Shown here: piece by piece, positions 50,001 to 61,062 of the stretch
Position numbering within the stretch: the stretch's first letter is position 1
Layout of the letters: the number at the start of each line of letters is the position of its first letter
DNA from: Rotaria sordida
Taxonomy: Eukaryota > Rotifera > Eurotatoria > Philodinida > Philodinidae
DNA length: 64,000 bases
Assembly: GCA_905250125.1 (NCBI GenBank)
Contig: CAJNOL010000618.1
Location: 1-64,000 of the forward strand
Direction: 5' to 3'
The notes under the pieces: model-generated
What the model was told of the DNA's origin: nothing
What the model saw: the letters and a program-made list of their open reading frames with translations, nothing else
Database searches by the model: none
Program-made: the position numbers and the translations under genes

Positions 50001-52530
50001 AGACACCAAAATAGCATTTTTTCTTAATGGATTTTTCTTGTTTTAGTTTTGAAGTATTTTAGATAAAACAAAAGCTTAATGAGTCATATTCAAGGGCTTA
50101 AGAGAGTCTATTCAATTAGTGATTCAAAAGTTTTTCGATGTTTTAGTACGCTGACAGGCAAACCTTTCCATTTTGCAGACATTTCAAATTTCTCGGTACG
50201 ACTTCATTCAAATCAACTTTTTATGATCAAATATTGAAAGATAATGTTACGACTAACAGGTATATTGAATAATATGGCGTACGTTTTATATTTCCTTTAA
50301 AAAATAAGAGTCAATAAATAAGCTTCGGTTATTTCACATCATCCATAATTTGTGTATTATTTTTTCTGGTCAAACGATCTTTTCTGCATATAACTGAAAA
50401 TAGAACAGCTGAAACCATTAAAAGAAAGAAACTAATATGAAGTCGACCAGATGTTTGTCTAATTAGAAAAAATAAGGATAAATACTAGTTCTTTGAAAAC
50501 AATTCGATGAGAAAATAATTTATTTCAGTGACTTCAGTTCATAAAATGTCACGATTAATCTCTACACTAACATGTTTTATAGAGTTTACACGATATTGAA
50601 GAGCGATTTTCATGATAATTTAGACTTGTTTCATGAACCAGATGTTCAAGCAACACAAGCTGGTGTTGAATGTGCTACACCTATTTATGATGAATCTAAT
50701 GAACAGGATACACAATTATCAGCAACAAATTCATCTTCATCAACAAATTCATCAAATAATGATCCACAATTGACTGAGATTGATCGGTCAACACTTAGTG
50801 ATACTGATTATAGTAATTTAGTCTCTATAGAATTTATAAAATTCAATCAATTAAAAAAAAAACATGATTATTTTCTTTTGTTTAGTTCTAGCACAAAAAA
50901 GTTGTCTTGAACAAATAACAGGTTTTGAAATAGATTTAATCAATGATCGTCGTGATTATCTACAGGGTTTACAACAAATTGAAAGCGTAAGCTAACAAAT
51001 ATAGATGCATATAACGGGTGTCCTATAATAACTCAGGATAAATTTTCAACGACATTTTTCATATTTTTTTTCTTGACGTAGAAGACTGAAAGTTTTATCA
51101 CATATATATCTAATCAAGATCTTTAATTTTTCGACATTTTAGCTCTCTAATTAAAACTAGTATCGAAATGCATGAACACGATTAAAATACATGAATTTTT
51201 CTACTTGATTTTTGTGACATTTTTATTTCTCGACCAGTGATGTTTATAAACATCTGATAAAAAAATAACTTTATAAGACAAATTTTTTCAAAAATGTAAA
51301 TTAAACATACTCTCCATTGCTTTCTATGACTAGTTGTTACTGATAAGGTATTTCATCTATCAGTTTACACATTTTTCTTTCGAAAATTTCCTCCATTCTT
51401 TTACATCTTCTTTTTCTAATTGTAAAAATATATCAAACACTTTTCCATTACATTCCACACATTTTTTTTTGTTCTTCCTACATAACCAAATTTAGTATTG
51501 CTATCTATTGATTGTATACTTTCATTAAACAATTATGCTACGAGCCATGCAATCAATAGTCCATATTATTTTAAGACGATTTAAATTCAATACAAACCAT
51601 TTAGAATCTTTTCCTATTTTCTTCACTGATGGACATTTAAGATATAAATGCATTCCTATATAGCTAAAACAATCTTTAGTCGCTCTAAAGATGTGTAGTT
51701 TCGGTGAAAATACGGACAGTGAACTTACTGACTATGCTAGATCAGCGTTCACTAAAATATTGACACATCCGTACAGTACGAATATATCAGGTAAATCAAT
51801 GAACGCAGAGATGATAACAGTACGGATTTCAGACTGGTTCCATCTCTGAGTGAACGTCAATGCGAGTTTTCGGTGAGCAGTTCACTGAAAACTCACATCC
51901 TTAGGCTGCTCTATTGGGATTGCCTACATAGTAAAAATAATTATAAAAATCTAGTATGACAATTTATATATGTTAATCTTGTTCATGCATTTCAGTACTA
52001 GTGTTAGCTAGAGAACTGAAACTAGAAAATGAAAGATCTTGGTTAGATATATACATATATATGTAATACAAATTGTAACCTTCTATGTCAAGAATAAATA
52101 TAAAAAATTTGGTTGAAAATTTATGCTCAGTGATTATGGAACACCCTTTAAATATATATAACTCTACTTATATTTATTAATTTAGGATGATTTCGACATT
52201 AATCTTAGTGATAAGGAAGCAACACTCAAAAATAAGAAACTTAAAGAAGAATTAAAAAGACTAGAAGGTAAATCATGATTTTCTTTTACTTCTCTTATCA
52301 TAAATGAATCTGTTTTTACAACTTATAGAAGAACAAGATCGAGTTTATTCATCATGGTCATGTGAAGTTTGTACATATATCAATGAACCATTTATTAAAA
52401 CACGTAAAGATGTATGTGAAATGTGTGAAGGACCAAGCCCATTAAAACGACGTAAGAAAATCTATATATATACGTATATATATTATTTTTATTTTATTTA
52501 TATTTTATTCTAGATACATTAACAAACTGA
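47076..52530 (+). CDS. Low-complexity protein with C-terminal coiled coil and NZF (RanBP2-type) zinc finger
   Basis: I do not recognise a specific orthologue. Nine exons: 47076-47110, 47177-47302, 47432-47555, 47613-47970, 50585-50812, 50886-50986, 52186-52267, 52329-52451, 52514-52530; 1194 nt, 397 aa. The first 270 residues are Ser/Asn/Asp-rich and probably disordered. A charged helical stretch (LEQITGFEIDLINDRRDYL through KNKKLKEELKRLEEE) follows. The end carries WSCEVCTYINEP, then CEMCEGPSP: a four-Cys NZF finger with the Trp and the Thr-Tyr pair typical of ubiquitin-binding NZFs in TAB2/3, SHARPIN and HOIL-1. A spacer of nine residues between NEP and the third Cys is longer than usual. 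A coiled coil before a C-terminal NZF recalls TAB2/TAB3, but no CUE domain was seen at the N-terminus. The acceptor of exon 5 and the donor at 50812 are the least certain joints. Confidence 0.72.
48208..48832. mobile_element. Foldback element, family B, copy 2
   Basis: Second copy of the element at 41345-42022, in intron 4 of the NZF gene. It shares left-end AAGTTTAGAG, the central palindrome near 48490-48580, right-end CTCTAAACTTTTGTCCACCAC and an internal TTGCTAGCTATTACCATCGAG. It is about 50 bp shorter through internal deletions. Confidence 0.88.
49557..49895 (-). pseudogene. hAT-family transposase C-terminal remnant
   Basis: The minus-strand frame contains NTSVPIERVFSKSNLL, then LSEDKICILTTIR, which fits the hAT dimerisation block (pattern: S..P.ERVFS....-R..L.......L..L). 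The upstream part reads SLNKLIRKMMYVCVSN, comparable to the preceding part of that domain. The catalytic region is missing and the flanking sequence is AT-rich and non-coding, so this is a decayed fragment inside intron 4 of the NZF gene. Confidence 0.65.
51016..52145. mobile_element. Terminal inverted-repeat element, family D, in NZF gene intron 6
   Basis: The left end GGGTGTCCTATAATAACTCA with following ATAAATTTTCAAC is matched on the other strand by the right end, GGGTGTTCCATAATCACTGA with ATAAATTTTCAAC. TIRs are about 36 bp; total length about 1.13 kb. A second internal hairpin (GTTTTCGGTGA versus TCACTGAAAAC, near 51868-51893) lies in the right half. GGGTGT-type ends resemble some mariner-like elements, but no transposase frame survives. 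Confidence 0.8.
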
Positions 52531-52846
52531 TTAAAATGAACAGTTTTTGTATAAATTATTCTTTCCATATTAATCCGTTTTGTGATTGATTTTATTTAAA
52601 CAAGTTGATAAACTCTTCTCTTATTTTTGTTTTCTTTTGTTTTTCTCTTCTTATTTGGTCGAAATATATTTATTTGAAAAGTTTTTGTGATAATCGTACT
52701 GATGGCGTTTATTTCGATTGCACTTTCGATCTTATTTCTTTGCTTTAACAATAATTCTTTTCTTCTTGTTTTTTTAAAATAAGAACATGAATATGTTAGA
52801 TTTTTCTTTTCGTCCAACTTTTAGATTATAGATTTTAATTTAAATT
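52531..52846 (+). other. Short spacer between NZF gene and ARHGAP1-like gene
   Basis: 316 bp between two same-strand genes. It is T-rich and has a polypyrimidine-AG site (AACTTTTAG, about 52823) 20-25 bp before the ATG at 52847, usable as a cis or trans splice acceptor. Confidence 0.55.
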
Positions 52847-55800
52847 ATGTCATCAACATCAACAGATAATACAAATAATTCAACTAGTAATGATTTGCTA
52901 AAACATAATTCATCAGATTTGGCTCAAAAAGATGCTTATAAAGCTTCAAATAATTCACAAAATAATATAGATGATCTTTATGCAAATAATGAAATTCCAA
53001 TGAATTTATTACCAGCTGGTAATTCATAGAATTTTTATTATTATTTTTTTCTTTTATAATAAAGAATTTTATTTGAATCTTGAGATTTTACAAATAACGA
53101 TTAAAGAAAAATATATTTCTTTATATATGATTTACTTTTCTTTGCTGACGATTGCTTTCTAAAGAAACTCATATTAATGTATAAACGACCTGATTTTTTT
53201 TTACATGTTATTATAAGAATATTCTTAAGGCATGCAAACTTATTCATAAAAGGCTTAAAAGAAAAATATCTTGCGGCTAATGTATCCTATAGTATGACAT
53301 GAGCCTTTTTTTTTGTCCTACCGATTTATTTACTTAAGAAAGTTACAATACTATTTAAGATAATAGTTGTTTTTATGCAAATCGAAAACGCATGACTGTC
53401 CATACGAGGAATAAATTAAGAATTAGAAGATTAAATATACTATTTCGTACATTATTAAGACGTTTTAAAATCAACATACATGCACATGCTGTTACTTCCT
53501 TTATATTCTACCCTTAGTTTCACTAGCAATCAAAACTCGCTTTTACTGCAAATTTTGCGTACACGGACCAACATATTCGAATTTTGATGTGTCATATGTC
53601 CACACTTCAAAATTCTAGTAGTATTGATTTTTCTTTTTTTCGTCATGGTTAGATTGTACTCGGCGAGTTATACAAGAAAAAAAAACAAAATCATAAATAT
53701 TCAAAAGAGATTTTACAAAAAAAGTTCAAAATACTATTATTGTTAAATATAAGAGTAATAGATACAAAATTCTGACTGCTCTGAAGTTGCTTTTGAATAT
53801 GCGTCAATGTGTTTTTTTTTCATGTAAATTACCGAGCGCTATCCAACCATGACGAGAAAACAAAAAATTAATATTGCTGTAATGTCGAAGGTGTAAACAC
53901 ATAACGTAGACTGTAAGTAAAGTGTTGGACAACATTTTTCATACAATTTTTGCTAATAGTACAGTTATTGTCTGTAGTATATCGATACAAAAATTTAACT
54001 CAGAAAGTTGAATCGTACACAAACTGAACTTATAACAGTCTGAGGTAGCCACTTTTTTGTATGATTTTAAAATCAAATTATTTTTCTTTGACCGTGTTTA
54101 GAAAAAAAAACAGAATCAATATGAATGAATAGAAGAAAACACGGACTATATTTCGACAATTGAATATCTCCGTATTTATGTGAAGAAATTGTTTTTTAAC
54201 TACGGTATTAGATTATTTTCGAAGATTATCGCTAGTTTAAGAACCTTCTCCCAATGATTTAATATGATAGTTAAAAAAAAATTTCTTCACGCATAAATAC
54301 AGAGATAAAGAGTTGACATATGTATCATGTCATATTTTATCTTGGAAAAGTTTCAATTGTCAAAATATGGTCCATGTTTACTTCTATTCGTTCATATGGA
54401 TTCTGTTTTTTCTTTCCAAATATTTTCAGAGAAAAATAATTTGGTTTGAAAATCGTACGAAAAACTTTTGTACAGCACTGTACCTTGAAATTTGAATATC
54501 TCGGTCGATGTACACTATGGACAGCTCATATTTAATACTCGTTAGTTTAGCAGTGAAAGCATTCATTTGATTCGAATATAATCAATCTCCTTAAGTTACA
54601 GTACACGAACTTTGTATCTATGTTCCTGTATGTTTTTATATATTTTTTGTTGTTTTCATGAGAATAGAGATTCCGAGATTTGTAGCGTAAATACATGTAA
54701 ATAATCACTTGAAAGATTAGTGTAATTTTTGTAAGATTGTGTCTTTGTGAAAATATTTACACATTAATCGTTTCAGCTTGAGTAATCATGCATGGATTTT
54801 TATGTGTAGTAATTGATTGATTATTGCTCATTACTGTTTTCACTATATTCGATTTGTTACTATTGTTAACATAAAAAAAAAAATTTGATTACGAAAAAAA
54901 GAATTATAATGACAAAATATTGATTGAATAAATAAGATTTTGGAAGATTTTTTTCTTTTTTTCTTTTGCTTATTTCCACACCAATAAAGTGTCATGTGCA
55001 GATTAATTATTGCTATGTATGCTTTTTATTGAAAAAGAAAATCTTTTTTTTATTTTTTTATTTTTTCTTCTAATTTAGACAAACATCCTTATTGGAATAA
55101 TGTTCCAACAGGACGTACAAGTATTGAAGATCCTCCACAACTTGAATATGATGAACATCATATTGATTTAATAGCTGATCAAGGTAAATAATAATTCTTT
55201 TTTTCTTTCAAATCTATAAAAATAAATTAATATATCTTTAAAATAAATCTTATCTCTCATATTTTTTGTAAAGAACTCGATGATTATGAATTAGACTACG
55301 GTAAGAATAAAAAATGGTTTATTTTAAATTAGATTAACTAATAGCTAATGCTTTTACATGGGCATATAAATATATAATATTAAATTCTTTTTTGTTTTCT
55401 GTTTTAATTCTAATGCTTTTACTAATATTGGTTTATGCTCAATTTTTCTCTTAGGTGGTACCGATATACGGCAACAACTCGGTTTTGATGATCAACAAAA
55501 TGATTTGAATTTTGGTGACGATGAGAATATCGGTGGTGGTAAATAACGCTTTTGAATTTACTGACCTTATTCTTTTTATTTTTGATTATTTGATAATATA
55601 ATTTATTGTTTTGACATTTAGATCTATATGGTAATGGAACAGCATCGAATTCAAATAAAAGTCGAGGATTAATCAAAGGAACTATAACATCAGATGGTAT
55701 TATTGATGATGATTTTGAATCGGAATTAGGAGGAAATGAACCAACAGTGAGTAAAATTTTTTCTTTTATTGTTTTAAAATGACACGAATGCTTAAGATGT

Positions 55801-58800
55801 TGATTTGGTTCACAGATTATTTCTAGCCATTTGATTGGTGAAATATGGCGATTTTTCTTAATAAGAAATTTATACAAAATTGTTAGGATTGAACTTTCAT
55901 TGGATTTTCACTTGCTTAGTATTAATTCAGAACGAACATTCTTTTCTGCTTCGCTTCATATGACAATTATTATTTCTTCATTCAAAAAGTCCTAAATTGC
56001 ACACATTATAGTCAGGACATTTTTTTTGGACTAGTTTTGAGTGTATTTCATGAGACTAATCTGACTTTTGACCAAAATCAATGGTATATTTGAAACCAGC
56101 ACGAAAATCTAAATCAATCAATATACTTTTCAAAATTTGAAGAATAATTTTATTTTCTTCAAAAAATTCAGTTAAAATCTCCTTAGGATCACCACGCGTT
56201 GTTTACCCACAAATTTTAAACAACTACAGTGGCGTCTGACATCCAAAAACTCTAGATATCAGAAATGTCACGAGAGATGACAGACATGCGGCACAATTTT
56301 TTCTCATGGATATTCAAATATGCGTGTGGCTGTGACTTTAGAGAGGGCCGAAACCTACACTCATACGATTCAGATAGTTTCTTGAGTGTAGTTACACTTT
56401 TGATAGTTTCAGTAGTTCAGGACTCACGGAATTCGGTCACTATTGTCTATTAGAGTTAGGTGAAAAAAATGAAATGAGTTGAAAGACTGTTTTTATTGAT
56501 TAACCTATTGTTCTGTTAAATTTTTTTAACTCTTGAGATTTACAGAATTTGTTTTTTACAGTCAGACTGGTGTTTCTATTAGATTCATTTTTTGATGTAA
56601 GTGTGAGTGAGATCTCGACTGAATTTTTCGACGAAAATAAAATTACTCTTAAAATTTTCAGAAAGTATATCGATTGACTCAGGTTTTCGTGCTGATTTCA
56701 AATATACCATTGATTTTGATCAAAAGTCAGATTAGTCTGATGAAATACACTCAAAACTAGTCTAAAAAGTGCTCTAAACGTAATGTATACACTTTAAGAC
56801 TTCGAATGAAGTAATAGTAGTTGTTATGTGAAATGAGGCAGGGAGAAAATGTTCGTTGTGGGCTAATACTAAGCAAGTGAGGGTTCAATGAAAGTTCAAT
56901 TGTAACAATTTTGCGTAAATTTATTACTAAAAGAGTCGCCATACTTCACCAATAAAGTAACTGAAAATATTCTTTGAGTCAAACCAACATCTTATGCGCA
57001 CCTATCCTTTAATCAATATTTATTTTTATATAAAGGAATTACATGATACAGAAGATGTTGATTATCAATTAATGACAAAAATAGCTGAATATGGAATTAT
57101 TGAATGTTGTGGTGATGATAAATTTGGTCGTAAAACAATTGTTTTTTCAGCATGTCGTTTACCGAATCAAGAGTTGATTAAAAACAGTGAATTTAAAACA
57201 GTTATTAAATTTCGTGAATGCTTATTCAAGTAAAAACAAAATGTTTATTCTCAACAACAAAAAAAAGAACATTTATTTTACTTTTTTCTTTTTAAATAAG
57301 ATATTTTTTACAAGCATTTGATCAATATGTTGATATGGATTATGTTCTGATATATTTTCATTATGGATTACGTTCATATAATCGACCATCATATGGATGG
57401 TTAATGAAATCTTATCTTAAAATTGATCGAAAGTAAGATTTTGTTTTTTTTCAATATGAAATAAGAATTCTTTAAGTGATTGTTTATTTTTATTTTAGAT
57501 ACAAGAAAAATTTAAAAGCACTTTATGTAGTACATCCAACAAAATGGGTTAAATTTCTTTGGCCAGTTCTTCGTTCATTAATAAGGTAGAAAATTCTTAT
57601 CTTATCTTTTATTATAAAGTGACAGCAATTCGAAATTTGAGAGAAAAAAGAAAAATTTGACGTTTTTCGTCATGGTTGGATGGAGCTTGTCGAGTTATCT
57701 ATAAAAATGTCGTTTTTGGTATATTTTTGGATTGAAAATTGAAATACATCAAGAACATTAAGCCTTGGTAACCGCAATATTTATCTGAAGTTAAAGATTT
57801 TGATCATCAGAACTTTAGTTTCAAATGAAACGAATATCATAGATATTCAGAAGCAGCAGAAAAATCTGAACCGAATAGTACACTCAATATTTAAAACTAA
57901 TTTTTGTCAAATTTCGACCTTTCAGGAAGCACTGGTTCGAGTATTCGAAAAGAATGGTGACGGGTTGTAAGCATCGAAATGAAGAAATGGATTTTTTCAA
58001 CCATGAAACAATATTTTTCGAAAAGCATGCATTTTTTTTTCTAATCATATGACGATTGAAGTCAAAAAACTTGGATAAATATTGACACTACCGAGACTTG
58101 ATGCTTTTGGTTAGAGTCCTGCGAAGTCAAATTTTTTTTGACTAGCATATAAATTTCTTTTAACACTATTTGTTAATGAGAACATCTCTCTGATGTTTTG
58201 TTTTTCTTGAAGTTTATTTATAAATGAATAGTATTTGTCTTCATTACTTAACATATGAAGAGTAAACTTGTTATTATTGTAAAAGTACAAATACTTGACT
58301 GACGTAACTCTGAAATTGACTCCAAAAAAAATTCTACACGATTATTCCGAGTCGGAATCGAGTTTCGGAGTTCGATACGGGACTCTACTTTTGGTATATT
58401 TCAACTTTTATAGACCTTTCTAGGTCTGTTTAACCTGATTTACTAGATATGGAAACAGTCTGGATTTTTCGCGACCGATACCAGTGCCGGTCTACTATTC
58501 TATCTGTAGATACTGATATTTGATATAGTCAACTTTCAACACAGTTTCATGACATATTCTTTATGAGATACTAAGAACAAAAAAATTAATAAAACACACC
58601 GGTAATGACTGATCTACAGTAATGATCAGTCTGAAATCTGTATCGGTACTGGTTGCATCTTTGCTGAGTTTCATTACAAAGAACATTGTTTGAATATGTC
58701 AAAGACGGCATATTCAAAGTTAACTCCACGAACCCTATCCAACCATGATTAAAAAAAACGCTAAAAAACCCTTTTTGCTTAAAATGTCGCATTGTCGGCA

Positions 58801-60617
58801 GCTCATCTAATTCGTTTGTTTTTTTTCTCAATTTGAAGTGCAAAATTCTCACGTAAAGTGACTTATATAAATCATCTTAGTGAACTTGAAGAATATGTTC
58901 ATCTTGAAAATATTCGAATACCTGTTGAAGTAAAAAAGTAAGCAAAAAAAACGAAGCAATAATTTTACCATTTATGAATTCTTAAATCTTTAATGAATAT
59001 AGTTTTGATCCTGTTATTCGTTTGGAATTACCAAAAAATCAAATGCGACTAACAACAAAATTTCATGTTTCACTTCAATTGTAATTTGATTAAATCGAGA
59101 AATTTTCAATAATTAAAATTAAATTAAATTAAATTCAGTATTCTAGATAATGAACCAGGTGAAACTATACCAATTGTTGTTCGACAAACAATTGATTATA
59201 TTAAAGATTGTGGTCAATAAATTTCATTCTTTTTCTCTTAATGAAATATTTTATTATTATTCTTATTTTTTTTCTATAGGACTCAATGAACCAGGAATTT
59301 TTCGACGAGCTGCAGTTGTTTCATTGATTAAAGAAGTACAACAAAAATATAATGAAGGTTTGATAACAATATTCTTTGATTCAACATTATTTTCAATGAT
59401 TACTATGATGATTAGGTCAACCAGTTATATTTGAACAGTATGGTGATGTTCATTTGGCAGCATGTGTTTTAAAAACATTCTTACGAGATTTATCTGAACC
59501 ATTAATGACATATCGTTTATATAATGAACTTCTTGGTCTCTCAGGTAGTGAGTATGTCATTATTTTATCTTCGTCCATCTTCGTTGTGGTGTGCAAAGTT
59601 CTTAGTTGGCCACATCTTCTTGGTTTCTTTTTCTGCTTCAATGCGGTACACATTGTATTATTTAATTAATATTGCACTTTTCTTAATTTTGCTTTAGCTA
59701 ATAATTAAAAACACACAAAAAAGAGAAAGTCAAACTGACATTATTTTTAGTTTAACTATATAGCTTATTTAAAGATACTTTTTATGATAATGAAGATTTT
59801 TGTTTAGCACTTAAACGACCTGATCAAATTGATGTTATTCGAGATCTTATTATTGAAAAATTACCAACACAGAATTATAATGTTTTAAAATATCTGATTG
59901 AATTTTTAAATTTGGTAAGATGAAAAAGATGATTTTTACATATGTTTGAACTAAGTCTTTCGTTATAATTCTAACGGTGAAGGAGTAAAATTACAGTAGA
60001 CTGTAAACAAAGGATCGATCAGTCATCCTACACTACCAGATTAATAGTTATCATAATGCAATGTGAAACTATCCATTTCAAGAAGACCTTTGCCTAAATC
60101 ATCTAAGATAAAATTTCCAAGATCTCAGAGTGGAGGACTATGAAACATTAGGGCTAGCAAAGCAATTTTTGCGCCAAATCTGCACGGAACTATTACCGAG
60201 CCATTTAGTAGCACGAGCTTCAGTTTAGTCGAAAAGTTGTGATCGGTGTTTGAGCGACCTTGCAAAAAAAAAGAAAGAAAGGAAAAATTTCGAAAGGTGA
60301 AACGCCGAAAAGAAATTGTTGAACAGAAAAATGTCGAATTAAAAAAAGAATAAGTTCATTTTCATTATAATGATCTAATAAAAACGTGTAGATATCCTTT
60401 TTAAATAGATGAATAGTAACTAAACTTTTTGTTTTTGATTCAGGTGGCTAATTATTCAAATACAAATTTGATGACAACCACGAATTTATCGATTGTTTTT
60501 GGACCTAATCTATCATGGTCTGAAGATGTTCAAATGAATTCATTGGCTAGTTATTCACTTATTAATACATTTACAGAAATTTTAATTGCACGTTATACAG
60601 AACTTTTTCTCAAATAA
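52847..60617 (+). CDS. ARHGAP1: ARHGAP1-like Rho GTPase-activating protein (Sec14/CRAL-TRIO plus RhoGAP)
   Basis: Stimulates GTP hydrolysis by Rho-family GTPases (Cdc42/RhoA class) and binds lipids or prenyl groups through its Sec14-like domain. Fifteen exons: 52847-53018, 55079-55183, 55274-55300, 55455-55538, 55622-55746, 57036-57229, 57301-57432, 57499-57585, 58839-58937, 59003-59080, 59139-59212, 59280-59357, 59416-59551, 59764-59914, 60444-60617; 1716 nt, 571 aa. Residues 1-170 are Asn/Asp/Gly-rich and longer than in human ARHGAP1 (439 aa). The Sec14 part shows [20 protein letters not shown], then [11 protein letters not shown]. The RhoGAP part shows [12 protein letters not shown] with the arginine finger, [30 protein letters not shown] and [13 protein letters not shown]. 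Exon 3 is a 27-bp microexon. The exon 13 donor was set at 59551/59552 (GTATGT), the only one that keeps frame. Confidence 0.93.
53610..53885. mobile_element. Foldback element, family E, short copy in ARHGAP1 intron 1
   Basis: Inner arms: TTCGTCATGGTTAGATTGTA with CTCGGCGAGTTA on the left, and the reverse complement of ACCGAGCGCTATCCAACCAT on the right (53831-53854). The same CGTCATGGTTGGAT core occurs at 57620-58800. Confidence 0.65.
54046..54490. mobile_element. Foldback element, family F, in ARHGAP1 intron 1
   Basis: Arms of about 200 bp around a centre near 54220. Pairs include ATCAATATGAATGAATAGAAG versus the complement of CTATTCGTTCATATGGATTC, and CCGTATTTATGTGAAGAAAT versus the complement of ATTTCTTCACGCATAAATAC. 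No coding capacity. Confidence 0.82.
56005..56790. mobile_element. Foldback element, family G, in ARHGAP1 intron 5
   Basis: Arms of about 175 bp (56005-56185 and 56605-56790) share GACTAGTTTTGAGTGTATTT, ACTAATCTGACTTTTGA and AAAATCAATGGTATATTTGA in opposite orientation, at about 90% identity by eye. The central 420 bp has an open frame (56265-56453) without family resemblance. Confidence 0.88.
57620..58800. mobile_element. Foldback element, family E, long copy in ARHGAP1 intron 8
   Basis: The left end has CGTTTTTCGTCATGGTTGGA, then GAGCTTGTCGAGTTA. On the opposite strand the right end has TTAATCATGGTTGGATAGGG, then TTCGTGGAGTTAA. The right boundary lies about 40 bp from the acceptor of exon 9 (58838/58839). 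TIRs are about 80 bp and imperfect. Confidence 0.7.
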
Positions 60618-61062
60618 TCAAAATATTCTATTTGTTTTGAAAATATGTCTTCATTTGTTTTATTGTTTTGTCTTTCGCCTATCCTACATTCCAAGAACAA
60701 CAACAACAAAAAAAAAAGAAAAACAAAACAAAAAAAAAAAAACAAAATAAAATTTATCTCATTTTAATTCATTTAATAAAGCCCACTAGAAAAACAAAAT
60801 TAAATATACATTCCTCTGTTTATGATTTTAAAATTGATTATTTTTTATGTGTGATATTCTTTTGTGTTATATATAATTTTAAGCTTAGTGTTTATTTGTT
60901 CGTTGCATAATAATTATAAATGCATCTAGCTATGAATATATGTATTAATATAACTGATCAATAATAACATCAAATCATTTTTCTTTTGTAGATTATATTA
61001 CATATGATTCAAATTTTAGTAGAATAGACCGTGAGACTTTAAAGTCTCAAATAATATAAGTC
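60618..61062 (+). other. Spacer between ARHGAP1-like and carrier genes
   Basis: 445 bp with an A-rich block at 60705-60760. A polypyrimidine-AG site (TTTTTCTTTTGTAG, about 60979-60992) lies 71 bp before the carrier ATG, and a perfect 16-bp palindrome sits at 61033-61048. Confidence 0.55.
61033..61048. repeat. Perfect palindrome GAGACTTTAAAGTCTC in carrier leader
   Basis: Eight-base perfectly complementary arms with no spacer, 15 bp before the carrier start codon. It could be a protein-binding site or an RNA hairpin in the leader; no function is shown by sequence alone. Confidence 0.6.
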
